From an uncultured Lachnospiraceae bacterium (lineage in GTDB: Bacteria; Bacillota; Clostridia; Lachnospirales; Lachnospiraceae), in assembly GCA_944381635.1 (NCBI GenBank), contig CALWLY010000019.1, positions 1 through 64,000 on the forward strand: a stretch of DNA of 64,000 nt, written 5' to 3'. The position numbers and the translations under genes are program-made. The notes under the pieces were generated by a model, which was not told the DNA's origin, did not search any database, and saw only the letters and a list, made by a program, of their open reading frames with translations. Below are positions 55,288-64,000 of the stretch, one piece after another. Position 1 is the stretch's first letter. Each line of letters opens with the position of its first letter.

Positions 55288-57822
55288 TTATTTGATGTCA
55301 TAAACACTTCTTAATCTTAAGTTATCTGTGCAGCCGGATAAGATTTTTACTCTCTTTTCATCTGCGTTCAGGTCGAAGTAGTTATCGGACAGAACCAGAT
55401 CTTCGTTTTCATTTAAAATCTCAACGCTCTTAGCATAAGTCTTAGCGGAAACTACCAGTTCATCGCCTTCGATTCTGTAAGAAAGCTGCGGATCTTCGTA
55501 ACGGAAGTATTTCGGATAGGAGAAGTTTACGGTTCCTCCGGAAATTACTTCGCCGTCGCGGATCAGTTCATAGCTTACATAATGATTGAAGATGTCTGCA
55601 TCCGGGAATTCCTTCTTATCTAACCATACGCTTGTCAGAGCCGGTACATGCAGGGTTTCTTCTCCGCTTTCCAGAATTTCTGCTTTGGGGTTGCGCAGCG
55701 CCCATCTTACGGTCACATCTGCGTCTTCCATCATTTCGTTTGCCACATTCAGGCGGATGGATTTTTCAAATACGAAATGTTCACGGTTCATGTTGGCTTC
55801 TGCGCTCATCATACCCTGCTCTTCACAGGAAAGCATCAGCGGTGCGAAGAAACGTTTTGCATAATAGTGCAGTGCCTTCAGTCTTCCGGAGTAATCTACC
55901 GAAGACCAGGAGATTACCGGCCAGCAGTCGTTTAACTGCCAGTAAACCGCACCCATGCAGCGTCCTCTGTTTCTTCTGAAATGCTCTACGCCGTAGCGGA
56001 TACCATCTGCCTGAAGCAGCTGAGAAGCATAGACAAAGGTCGGGAAGCTGTTGGGATATTTGTAAGTCTGCTGCATATATCCCATGATCTTTCCGTTTGC
56101 GCTGTACTGTCTCTGATGTTTCTCCATAATATAGGAGAACGGGTTCATATCATCCGGATTGTCCGTAAAGGTTTCGATTGTTTTTACAGACGGGAATGCC
56201 TGGAAACCGAATTCTGACAGATAACGGAAATAGAATTTACGATACTCTGAAAACGGTCTGTTTCCATGCCATACTTTCCAGTAATGAACATCACCGCGGT
56301 TCGGATCATTCGGATCATCCAGAGATCCGCCTGAAGATGGGCTGGCCGGCCAGTAGAAGGTCTGAGGATCGTATTCATGTACAATCTCAGGAATGATGCG
56401 TTCAAACATCAGGAAATAATCTCTCACTTCACTGGGTTTTGTCAGCCAGGAATTGCGTTCGAATACGAACTGTTCCATTTCGTTGTTGCCGCACCACAGT
56501 CCAAGGGAAGCATGATGACGGATTCTCTTCACATTTTCGATGAACTCCTGGCGAATATTTGCTTCAAATTCCGGTGTCAGTTCATAAACCGCACATGCAA
56601 ACATAAAGTCCTGCCATACCATGAATCCCATCTCATCGCAGATGTCATAGAACCAGTCAGACGGATAGTATCCGCCGCCCCACACACGGATGGAGTTGAA
56701 GTTTGCAAATTTTGCTTTTTCCAGAAGCTTTCTTGTTGTCTCCGGTGTCACTCTTCCAAGCAGGTTGTCTTCCGGAATGTAGTCTGCACCCATTGCAAAC
56801 ACAGCAACGCCGTTTACTTCGTGTGCAAAGCATTCTCCCCACTGGTCTTTTTCAATTTTCATGGTCATGGTTCTAAGACCGATGCGTTTTTCCCATGTAT
56901 CAATTTCTGTTCCGTCAGAGAACAGTGTAACTTTTACATTATAAAGGTTCTGATCGCCATAGCCGTTGGGCCACCACAGCATCGGATTTTCCACTTTGAT
57001 GCTTACCGGAGAATTTTCGTATACTTTCTTTTCTCCGTCAGGAGCAGTAATTTCCACTGTATAGCTGATATTCTGACCACATCCGTGCAGTGTCTTTCCT
57101 CCTGTTACATTTACAAGACGGGGCTTTCCGCTGTGAACTCCCGCTGTTTCCTCTGTCACATCAAAAGTCAGCGTTACGCTCTTTACGATCGGACGTTTGT
57201 TTCCGGGTTCTGTCTCACCTGTGCGCTCGTGTTCCTGTGTGATATAAACGCCGTCAATTCTTCCCTTATTGATTCCCAGAAGAGAAACAGGGCGGAAAAT
57301 ACCGGCATCCGGGAGATGTGCGCCCCAGTCCCAGCCGAACATATAATGAGCTTTTCTTAAATGTACAAATCCTTCGAAAGTATCATCATTTCCCAGAGTA
57401 CGGCATTTTTTAAAAGCCTCTCTGATCCATTTGTTCGGAGAATGAAGCACTACCCTCAGTTCATTGCCTTCCGGTTTCGCGATTTCCTTTACATCGTATT
57501 CCCAGATGCGGTGCATGCTCAAGGGACTTCCCAGATGTTTACCGTTTAAATAAACATCGGCTACCGTGTCAAGACCGTCAAAACGCAGTACCACGCGGTC
57601 ACTGTCTAAAATGCCGTCTTCGCAGTCGAAGGTTTCCACATATTCATAGTCTTCCTCCATCAGCTCACAGACTTCATTTTCATTATCCTTCCAGAAAGGA
57701 TCTTTCATTTCTCCCTGTGCCAGTAAATCGCCGTAAACACTGCCGGGCACAGAAGCGTCAAGCCAGCCCTCTTTTCCAACCTGACGCATTTTCCAGTTTT
57801 GATGTAAAAACTGCTGTCTCAT
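55288..57822 (-). CDS. GH2 glycoside hydrolase, beta-mannosidase type
   Basis: An 844-residue enzyme with the GH2 order: jelly-roll (NGKHLGSPLSMHRIWEYDV), immunoglobulin-like domain, then TIM barrel. The acid/base lies in GLWCGNNEMEQ and the nucleophile in SEFGFQAFPS. FGWDWGAHLPDAGIFRPV is characteristic of beta-mannosidases. It would remove the beta-linked mannose of N-glycan cores or manno-oligosaccharides. There is no signal peptide, so it acts in the cytoplasm. ATG 57822 has GGAGG; an ATG at 57882 is in frame. Confidence 0.9.
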   Translation of the reverse strand: MRQQFLHQNWKMRQVGKEGWLDASVPGSVYGDLLAQGEMKDPFWKDNENEVCELMEEDYEYVETFDCEDGILDSDRVVLRFDGLDTVADVYLNGKHLGSPLSMHRIWEYDVKEIAKPEGNELRVVLHSPNKWIREAFKKCRTLGNDDTFEGFVHLRKAHYMFGWDWGAHLPDAGIFRPVSLLGINKGRIDGVYITQEHERTGETEPGNKRPIVKSVTLTFDVTEETAGVHSGKPRLVNVTGGKTLHGCGQNISYTVEITAPDGEKKVYENSPVSIKVENPMLWWPNGYGDQNLYNVKVTLFSDGTEIDTWEKRIGLRTMTMKIEKDQWGECFAHEVNGVAVFAMGADYIPEDNLLGRVTPETTRKLLEKAKFANFNSIRVWGGGYYPSDWFYDICDEMGFMVWQDFMFACAVYELTPEFEANIRQEFIENVKRIRHHASLGLWCGNNEMEQFVFERNSWLTKPSEVRDYFLMFERIIPEIVHEYDPQTFYWPASPSSGGSLDDPNDPNRGDVHYWKVWHGNRPFSEYRKFYFRYLSEFGFQAFPSVKTIETFTDNPDDMNPFSYIMEKHQRQYSANGKIMGYMQQTYKYPNSFPTFVYASQLLQADGIRYGVEHFRRNRGRCMGAVYWQLNDCWPVISWSSVDYSGRLKALHYYAKRFFAPLMLSCEEQGMMSAEANMNREHFVFEKSIRLNVANEMMEDADVTVRWALRNPKAEILESGEETLHVPALTSVWLDKKEFPDADIFNHYVSYELIRDGEVISGGTVNFSYPKYFRYEDPQLSYRIEGDELVVSAKTYAKSVEILNENEDLVLSDNYFDLNADEKRVKILSGCTDNLRLRSVYDIK

Positions 57823-57956
57823 GTCTTTTCCTCCATTCCAAAGCGCTAGGGGCTTTTGTAAAAATTGATTGCGGAAGTTCATCTCATCCGCTTTTGAGAT
57901 ATGTTCTGAAATCCGCCGCGCTTCCAGGCGGATTTCCCATTATTACCCTTTCTAAA

Positions 57957-57985
57957 ATTCTATCGAATTTCTTTCACACTTGCAA
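57957..57985 (-). promoter_or_regulatory. Internal promoter before the GH2 gene
   Basis: On the minus strand, -35 TTGCAA (57985-57980), 17-base spacer, -10 TAGAAT (57962-57957). The leader contains hairpin ATCCGCC/GGCGGAT (57911-57933). Confidence 0.55.
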
Positions 57986-58017
57986 ACCTTTTATTGTAAA
58001 ATCTGAATATATCTGCT

Positions 58018-59895
58018 TTATTTTGTTTGTTTTTTTTCTCCGTGATCTCTCAGGTAATCTCCATAGAAACAGATCATTTCCTGCATGCGGTAAAGTTCGG
58101 ATTCTTTACTGATTTTGCGGAAGCATTCTTTGTAATGGTAAAACCACACTTCAAGCCTCTCGGCAAGCTCCCAGGTATCAGGCATATGCTTAAATGTCAT
58201 GCCGCAGTATTCATGATAAACCACTTTTCCTATCTCATTAAAAATGAGCATCGCCTGGGCAGCAACCAGATACGGCTTTATCAGTTCTTTCGTCTCACCG
58301 GCAAAAGAAGCCGAAAGAGCATAAAGCTGATCTTCCACCGCCTTGATCTTTTCGGATTTTGCTATCACATCTTCCATGGCTGCTTTGTGTGCCTCCATAT
58401 ATTCTCTGTGATTTTCCTCAAACTCTTTAAGTCCTTTGCAAAGCTCCATATAACGCACGGCGCCTTCCCACTCAAATGCAGAGTTATCCGGCAATTTCGC
58501 TACTGTATTCAGGAAGTTCTCCGATGCGTCCTTAAATTCCATTCTTCCGATTCTCTGATTCATCTCCTCAAAAGACGGAATATCTTTGGTATTCCAGGAG
58601 AAAGATGCTCCGTAAATCATACCTGTACGGCTGAAATCCGGATGATTCATATGTGCAAAATCACCCCAGTCGGTGTTCAGAAGGCCAATTGCTCCGTATT
58701 TCATGGCATAGCTTGCCAGACGCTTGTTGTTTTCATAAGCGTTCCAGTTTAAGTTTACAAACTGGTTCCAGCCGCACACTCCGGGACAGCAATACTGTGT
58801 AGCTCCCGCCTCTTTCATCCACTTCGTCTCTTCTTCTCTCTGATCCCAAAGGTATCCCCAGTTTAAGCAGACAATTTCTTTGGGCAGTTCCCGAATCATT
58901 TCCGGAAATCCCCACATAATGTCTCCCCAGAACATAGGGGTTCTTCCATTGTCTACAAGAAACTGGGCCAGCTCTCTCACATAGCCGATGTAAACGTGGG
59001 ATTTTCCTTTTTCTTCCACTTCTTTTTTGCTTTTTCCCGTTCCCAGGTCAAACGTTTCATCCGCGCAGATATTAAACTTTCTGCTGGTAAAAAGCTCCAT
59101 ATATTCGGTAATCATACGCTTGATCAAAGCGGCGCTTTCCGGGTCCGTAGCGTTGATGGTATGATGGTGCATTCTTGCGCGGTAGGAAAAGGGCTGTTTT
59201 TCGGAATCTTCCAGTTCGCACAGATGGCAGTACTGTTTGGAAGAAAGCAGCTTGTGAAGATGTCCAAAACTTGACAGAGACGGAACCAGCTCGATTCCTC
59301 TGTCTTTGCAGTAGCTGTCCAGTTCCATAATCTCTGCTGCCGTAAGAGGCGTGTCATCTCTCCAAAGTTCACTGAAGTCCCGGAACAAGAAAGAATGCTC
59401 TATGTAAAGCTGAAGCTGGTTCATTTTATAATAAGCCATACGGTCCGCCAGCTGCTTTAACCAGGAAAGTTTGGGAACACGGCCTCTTGCACAGTCAAAA
59501 TAGTAGCCGCGATTAGGCAGATCCGGCTTGTCGCTGATATTTACAGACGGCCATCTGCCTCCTTTTTGCGCAGCAATCTGCAAAATAGTCTGCATTCCGT
59601 GCCAGATTCCGCTCTCTTCTCCCGTGAGCACAACGCCGTCTTCGCTGATGATAAGCGTATAGCTTTCTTTTTCCATGGAATCGTCCTGTTTTACCAGAAT
59701 ATCCCCTTTTCTGCCTTTTCCTCTGGTAAGCAAAAGCTCATAGCCCAGATTTTTTTCCAGAGATTTCTGAAAAAGCCCTGCCTGTCTTTTTACCTGTTCG
59801 CTGCAGGAAACATCCAGAGTGATCCAGGTGGTAAAGCGCACCAGAAAACTTCCTGCCGTTCTTTCTAATTTTTGTGGTGCTGGTATGATGTACAT
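58018..59895 (-). CDS. GH20 family beta-N-acetylhexosaminidase
   Basis: A 625-residue enzyme. An N-terminal GH20b-like domain (ESYTLIISEDGVVLTGEESGIWHG) precedes the barrel; RGYYFDCARGRVPKLSWLKQL starts it, and the catalytic pair is Asp-Glu in FNICADETFDLG. GH20 enzymes remove terminal GlcNAc or GalNAc by substrate-assisted catalysis. No signal peptide, so cytoplasmic. Its start lies inside the end of the GH3 gene (31-base overlap), indicating coupling. Confidence 0.88.
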   Translation of the reverse strand: MYIIPAPQKLERTAGSFLVRFTTWITLDVSCSEQVKRQAGLFQKSLEKNLGYELLLTRGKGRKGDILVKQDDSMEKESYTLIISEDGVVLTGEESGIWHGMQTILQIAAQKGGRWPSVNISDKPDLPNRGYYFDCARGRVPKLSWLKQLADRMAYYKMNQLQLYIEHSFLFRDFSELWRDDTPLTAAEIMELDSYCKDRGIELVPSLSSFGHLHKLLSSKQYCHLCELEDSEKQPFSYRARMHHHTINATDPESAALIKRMITEYMELFTSRKFNICADETFDLGTGKSKKEVEEKGKSHVYIGYVRELAQFLVDNGRTPMFWGDIMWGFPEMIRELPKEIVCLNWGYLWDQREEETKWMKEAGATQYCCPGVCGWNQFVNLNWNAYENNKRLASYAMKYGAIGLLNTDWGDFAHMNHPDFSRTGMIYGASFSWNTKDIPSFEEMNQRIGRMEFKDASENFLNTVAKLPDNSAFEWEGAVRYMELCKGLKEFEENHREYMEAHKAAMEDVIAKSEKIKAVEDQLYALSASFAGETKELIKPYLVAAQAMLIFNEIGKVVYHEYCGMTFKHMPDTWELAERLEVWFYHYKECFRKISKESELYRMQEMICFYGDYLRDHGEKKQTK

Positions 59896-62210
59896 AATGT
59901 AAGTTCTCCCTTCCAGATTGACTTTCCTTTATCGGACAGCTCCAGGATGAATTTTCCCGGCTCTGCCACAAATTCCATCTCTTCATTGTAAAGAGACAAA
60001 TCTTCTCCTGATAATGTCAGTTCCACCTCTTTGCTCTCTCCGGGCGCAAGCAAAACTTTTTTGAAATCTTTCAGCTCTTTCACCCTTCTCACCGTGGATG
60101 CTGCCACATCTGTCACATAAAGCAGGGGCACTGCAAAGCCTTCCCTGTCTCCGGTATTTGTCACACGGAAACGGACTTTGATCGCTCCTTCCTTTTCCTC
60201 CTGATTTCCATTCTTCGCATTTTGCGGCTCAAAAAGTGCCTCCATGGAAATCTCCGTCTTGTTCAGGCCTATATTTTCATAAGCATAGTCTGTGTAATCC
60301 AGACCATATCCGAAAGAATAAAGGGGACCTTCCTGCTTATCCATATATTTGACAGCGCGATAGGAAGCTTTGTAATTATAGTAAACCGGAAGCTGGCCGC
60401 TGCTCTCCGGAAGAGATGCCGGCAGACGTCCTGAAGGATTTACAATTCCTTTCAGAATCTCAGCCAATGCCAGTCCTCCCACCGGTCCCGGATAGAAGCT
60501 GTAAATAAGGGCATCGGATAATTTCACCGCCTTTTTCACCGCTAACGGACGTCCGGCAATCACAATGACCACCACCGGCTTTCCGATTTTTTTCACTTTT
60601 TTCAGCAAGGACAGCTGGGCCTTCGGAAGGTTTAAATCCGCTACATCCATTCCTTCTCCGCAGTCCATGGCATTCCCGTTGCCTGAGACAGCCGCACCGT
60701 TATCCATAAAGGTCACCTCGCCGAAACGGCTGGAAGAGCCTCCCAGCACACAGACAACCGCATCGCTTTGTTCACAGACTTTTTCAACCTCTTTCAGAAG
60801 AATCTCGTTTTCTTCTCTTAAAAAGCTTCCCTGGGCATAGAGTACATTTTCTTCCCCAAAAATTTCCCGGATTCCTTTTAACGGTGTATAAGTATCCTCA
60901 ATCTTAACGGGAGGTGTGTAATCTCCCAGCTGATGATAAACCGCATCCGCATTGGGTCCTACTACCGCAATTTTCTTTATCTTCTCGGAAAAAGGAAGCA
61001 CTCCCTCATCATTTTTTAACAAAACTGCAGACTCCCTTGCAATCTCAAGAGAAGCTGTCTCTGTCTCGTAATCGAAATGACTAAATTCTTTATCTTCCTC
61101 CAGATAAGGATTTTCAAAAAGTCCTGTTTCAAACTTCTGAGTCAGCACTCTTAACACTGCCTGATCCAACTCTTCTTCCGTGATAAGTCCTCTTTCGAGC
61201 GCCTTATCAAGACTGTCGAAAGCATTTCCCCAAAGTCCGATGTCTACTCCGGCCTTTAAGGCAAGAGCCTGGGAAACCACATTGTCGCCGGTCATCTCAT
61301 CCAGCTGGTCAATGGCACAGCCGTCACTCATGACGGTTCCGTCAAATCCTATTTCCTCTCTCAAAATTTTTGTCAGAAGCTTTTTATTCACGTGGCAGTA
61401 GATGCCGTCAATCTCGTTGTAGGCTGCCATCACACCGCCTGCGCCGGCCGAAGCACATGCTTTCATAGGCGGAAGATGAATCTCGCGAAGTTCTCTCTCA
61501 CCGATTCTCGCTGCACTGGCATTCACTCCTCCGGTGCCTTCTCCCTGAGCCGCAAAATGTTTTGCAACACAGATCACTCCCTGCTCCTGAATTCCTTTCA
61601 CTGCAGCCTCCGCCATGCGGGAAGCCAGATACGGATCTTCCCCGTAACACTCCTCACTGCGGCCCCATCTGGGATCTCGCAATACATCCAGCATGGAAAC
61701 AAGAGCCATCTGCACTCCCATTTCCTTAAGCTGTCTGGCGCAGGTTTCATATCCCTTTTTCAAAAGCTCCGGATGAAAAGTAGCTCCTGCTGCCAGATTG
61801 ACCGGGAGAAGATAGCCGTCCAGAGCCTGATGTCCATGAGGACATTCGCTGCTCATCATCATAGGAATGCCAAATCTGGAATGCTCGATCACATACTTCT
61901 GTATTTTGTTGTAAGTTTCCCTGGCCAGTCTGCCGGAAAGCCCGGTCTCATAATTTTTGTCCGCCCAGGGGTCTGCCCGGTACAGACCGTAAAGTACGCC
62001 CAGGCCTTGGCTTTTTTCCACTTCCTCATAAAATTCTTTGGAAAACTCAACAGTTTCTCCATCTTCCGTCTTTTTTCTTTCAAAAATACGGAATCCATAT
62101 AACTTTTCGTTGAGCTGTCCCACTTTTTCCTGCACATTCAGCCTGGCAAGCAGTGCTTTGGCCCTCTCTTTGTATGTAAGTGTCGTATCCATCCATTTCT
62201 CAGCTGTCAT
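59865..62210 (-). CDS. GH3 family glycoside hydrolase
   Basis: A 781-residue enzyme with the GH3 barrel (CVAKHFAAQGEGTGGVNAS), the nucleophile Asp in GTVMSDGCAID, the alpha/beta sandwich (KIAVVGPNADAVYHQLGDYT) and a C-terminal fibronectin III-like domain (KVRFRVTNTGDREGFAVPLLY). Substrate could be beta-glucoside, xyloside or N-acetylhexosaminide; not decidable here. There is no signal peptide. ATG 62210 has AAAGGGG; an ATG at 62237 is in frame. Confidence 0.9.
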   Translation of the reverse strand: MTAEKWMDTTLTYKERAKALLARLNVQEKVGQLNEKLYGFRIFERKKTEDGETVEFSKEFYEEVEKSQGLGVLYGLYRADPWADKNYETGLSGRLARETYNKIQKYVIEHSRFGIPMMMSSECPHGHQALDGYLLPVNLAAGATFHPELLKKGYETCARQLKEMGVQMALVSMLDVLRDPRWGRSEECYGEDPYLASRMAEAAVKGIQEQGVICVAKHFAAQGEGTGGVNASAARIGERELREIHLPPMKACASAGAGGVMAAYNEIDGIYCHVNKKLLTKILREEIGFDGTVMSDGCAIDQLDEMTGDNVVSQALALKAGVDIGLWGNAFDSLDKALERGLITEEELDQAVLRVLTQKFETGLFENPYLEEDKEFSHFDYETETASLEIARESAVLLKNDEGVLPFSEKIKKIAVVGPNADAVYHQLGDYTPPVKIEDTYTPLKGIREIFGEENVLYAQGSFLREENEILLKEVEKVCEQSDAVVCVLGGSSSRFGEVTFMDNGAAVSGNGNAMDCGEGMDVADLNLPKAQLSLLKKVKKIGKPVVVIVIAGRPLAVKKAVKLSDALIYSFYPGPVGGLALAEILKGIVNPSGRLPASLPESSGQLPVYYNYKASYRAVKYMDKQEGPLYSFGYGLDYTDYAYENIGLNKTEISMEALFEPQNAKNGNQEEKEGAIKVRFRVTNTGDREGFAVPLLYVTDVAASTVRRVKELKDFKKVLLAPGESKEVELTLSGEDLSLYNEEMEFVAEPGKFILELSDKGKSIWKGELTLCTSYQHHKN

Positions 62211-62274
62211 AAATTTTCCCCTTTCTGAATTCCTCATTTTGGAAAACAGTTCCTCTCACAAAAACTTTTCTATT

Positions 62275-63756
62275 CTATTGTTTTTTGATATCTTCCGCAT
62301 ACTTTTCTTTCAGAAGTTCAATACCATATTCTCTGGGGGTTCCCTTCAGCCTTTCCATATAATTTTCCAGCTGTCCCCTGCAATGCTCCGGACCATCCTC
62401 GCGCATTACAGTCCACATAGGATCCACATCGTAATGAGAAGTTTTCATCATGGCGTCGTTCCAGTCCAGGATCATCTTTGCGCCCTTAGCGCATAAATCC
62501 GGTCTTTCCTCAGCCAGATTATGCTGCTCGTGAGGATCCTCTTTGATGTTAAACAGCATCTCATCCGGAAGGATATGATAGCCGCCATGTACCGTGCGGA
62601 TATAAACATACTCGTCAAAACGCACGCTCCTCTGGCACACATGGGCACACTGCGTCAAAACAACGTAAGGTTTGGAACAGTCTTTTCCATTTTTCAAAGT
62701 TTCCGCAAAAGATACCCCGTCATAATGATAGCGGTTTAAAAACATAGGTGTTCCCAGCAATTCCTGAATAGTGGGAACCAGATCTACATTGTCATGGAAC
62801 CCTTTCACCGCTGTCCCCTTCTGCATGCCCGGCCATTTGATAATAAGCGGAATTCGGCATACCGGTTCATCTGCCATGCCATGTTCACCATAAACTCCAA
62901 ATTCCCCTAAATCTTCTCCATGGTCAGAGGTAATAATAATGGCAAGGTCATCGTCATACAGACCTTTTTTCTTTAAAAGATCTAAAATCATGCCAATGTT
63001 GTCATCCGTATAGCGAACGCCGTCATCGTACAGATTGATAAAATGATCCGCATCCGCCTTGGTTCTCAGATGGCCCGGATGTTTTGGCCACGTAGCATTG
63101 GAGTCATCGTTCCACATGTTGATCTCATTGGCTCCATGAGGGCCGATGTGAAGAAGATGCTCTTTAAAAATATCCTCGGAGATCCAATCATCCGGAAGAG
63201 GCGTTCCATCAAACGAATTTTCATAATTTTCCGGAGTACGGTAAGGCGTATGGGGATCCCAATAGTGAATGTGAAGCATCCAGTTGTCCTTCTCTGCGTT
63301 TCTCTCCAACCAATCCAGCACATGCGGAGTTACCATCTCAGCACTCTCTCCGCCGCGGTTTCCCACGTTAAAGCACTCATGAAAACCGGAATTAAACCAC
63401 CACGCAGAATGTCTTTCCGCAAACGTGGAAAACGATACCGTGTGAAATCCTGCCCGTTTAAACTGCATAAACAGACCGTTCTCCGACATATCGTCCGTAA
63501 AGCTTCTGGTTGTTCCCTGAAGCCTCATATCTGCAGCTGTTCCTCCATGTCCCACAATCCCGTTGTGAATTCCATACTGTCCGCTGATCATAGATGCCCT
63601 TGAAGGCAGGCAGGGTGCATTGGGACAATAATAATCGTCAAAACGCACTCCTTCTCTGGCAACCTGATCCATCACCGGCGTGGTGTTCCTCTGGTAACCA
63701 TAACACCCCATATGGTCCGCACGAAGCGTATCAATGTCAAACATTAAAACTCTCAT
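62275..63756 (-). CDS. Type I sulfatase (formylglycine-dependent)
   Basis: A 493-residue arylsulfatase-fold enzyme. The CxPSR motif is NAPCLPSRASMISG, whose Cys must be changed to formylglycine. Metal-binding residues are in MFDIDTLRADHMGCYGYQR and IITSDHGEDLGEFG. It removes sulfate esters, here probably from GlcNAc, GalNAc or other units of host glycans. There is no signal peptide, so it is cytoplasmic. No anaerobic sulfatase-maturing enzyme is in the window. ATG 63756 has GGAGG. It is the first enzyme gene of the operon. Confidence 0.9.
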   Translation of the reverse strand: MRVLMFDIDTLRADHMGCYGYQRNTTPVMDQVAREGVRFDDYYCPNAPCLPSRASMISGQYGIHNGIVGHGGTAADMRLQGTTRSFTDDMSENGLFMQFKRAGFHTVSFSTFAERHSAWWFNSGFHECFNVGNRGGESAEMVTPHVLDWLERNAEKDNWMLHIHYWDPHTPYRTPENYENSFDGTPLPDDWISEDIFKEHLLHIGPHGANEINMWNDDSNATWPKHPGHLRTKADADHFINLYDDGVRYTDDNIGMILDLLKKKGLYDDDLAIIITSDHGEDLGEFGVYGEHGMADEPVCRIPLIIKWPGMQKGTAVKGFHDNVDLVPTIQELLGTPMFLNRYHYDGVSFAETLKNGKDCSKPYVVLTQCAHVCQRSVRFDEYVYIRTVHGGYHILPDEMLFNIKEDPHEQHNLAEERPDLCAKGAKMILDWNDAMMKTSHYDVDPMWTVMREDGPEHCRGQLENYMERLKGTPREYGIELLKEKYAEDIKKQ

Positions 63757-63854
63757 AGTTTCCTCCATTTTCTTCTCTTTATAACAAAGTTCTGCCGGTC
63801 CCCGGATATTTCCGAACTTTCCCGCTCATTCACATCCTGACAGACCGGAGGACT

Positions 63855-64000
63855 CTATTCTCTGTTTTTTGCACGCATCTCTGAAGGCGTAATATTGTAG
63901 TAATTGTGGAAATGCTGGTAAAAATAATTCATATTGGAATATCCCACATCTGCCGCAATCGCTGATATTTTTTCGTCGGTATTTAAAATTTTCTGCCTTG
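63855..64000 (-). CDS. AraC family regulator, C-terminal end
   Basis: The last 47 codons of a gene that continues beyond the window. The second helix-turn-helix of AraC/XylS proteins is plain: ISAIAADVGYSNMNYFYQHF followed by YYNITPSEMRAKNRE. It ends 98 bases before the sulfatase start on the same strand and probably controls the sulfatase-GH3-GH20-GH2 operon. Confidence 0.9.
   Translation of the reverse strand, partial: RQKILNTDEKISAIAADVGYSNMNYFYQHFHNYYNITPSEMRAKNRE

Noticed and set aside
56377..57360. 327-codon plus-strand frame opposite the GH2 gene
   Set aside because: Antisense shadow; no ribosome binding site and no recognisable protein.

Overview
The window is a chromosomal stretch of an anaerobic, probably spore-forming, low-to-mid GC Firmicute. 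The best match is Clostridia, family Lachnospiraceae (a Blautia/Ruminococcus-like gut organism). This rests on gene content and order: a DnaD/DnaI primosome pair, gdpP-rplI-dnaB, rpsF-ssb-rpsR, MecA, CwlD-like and GH18 cortex-type hydrolases, pyruvate formate-lyase with its activase, a small 2[4Fe-4S] ferredoxin, iron-sulfur L-serine dehydratase, and strong AGGAGG ribosome binding sites. No phage, insertion sequence, CRISPR array, rRNA or tRNA was found.

Layout. 1-4.9 kb (+): the end of murC, a cluster of DnaA-box-like sites, then dnaD-like, dnaI-like and a divergent PRPP synthetase. 5.1-7.3 kb: an MFS transporter (-) whose leader holds a small upstream ORF and a terminator-like hairpin that buries its ribosome binding site, and divergently queT (+) behind a structured leader. 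7.6-15.6 kb (-): a large membrane-anchored protein with a C39-like end, a methyltransferase, and a MoxR/DUF58/DUF4129-type cluster. 15.9-23.1 kb (-): the complete F-ATPase operon atpZ-I-B-E-F-H-A-G-D-C, whose c subunit has the sodium-binding residue set. 23.6-30.7 kb (-): a coiled-coil cell-wall hydrolase, dCMP deaminase, upp, rpiB, Sua5-type tsaC, a CwlD-like amidase and a GH18 hydrolase. 31.5-36.8 kb: mecA, DUF1858 protein, and the pyruvate formate-lyase locus. 36.9-42.2 kb (-): a MerR-like coiled-coil protein, dnaB, rplI, gdpP. 42.7-47.2 kb (-): a sugar ABC importer with its LacI-type regulator and a tandem operator. 47.8-54.9 kb: rpsR-ssb-rpsF, DUF951, sirtuin, hemerythrin, serine dehydratase, a class I amidotransferase (+) and a DUF5722-like TIM-barrel protein. 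55.3-64 kb (-): an operon of GH2, GH20, GH3 and sulfatase behind an AraC-type regulator, probably for sulfated host-type oligosaccharides taken up whole.

The most striking observation is that pyruvate formate-lyase is split. The 683-residue large protein carries the Cys-Cys active site but ends where the glycyl-radical domain should begin. That domain, with the RVSGYAV radical motif, is a separate 80-residue gene with its own ribosome binding site. Between them lies a 70-residue paralogue of the first half of the radical domain with a Cys-rich tail and no radical glycine. The activase gene follows. The second main observation is a family of about 130-150 bp structured intergenic repeats: seven clear copies, plus remnants, each with a palindrome of 19-22 bp arms. 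The palindrome arms vary with compensatory changes. Six of the seven copies sit just downstream of an operon in the same orientation relative to transcription.
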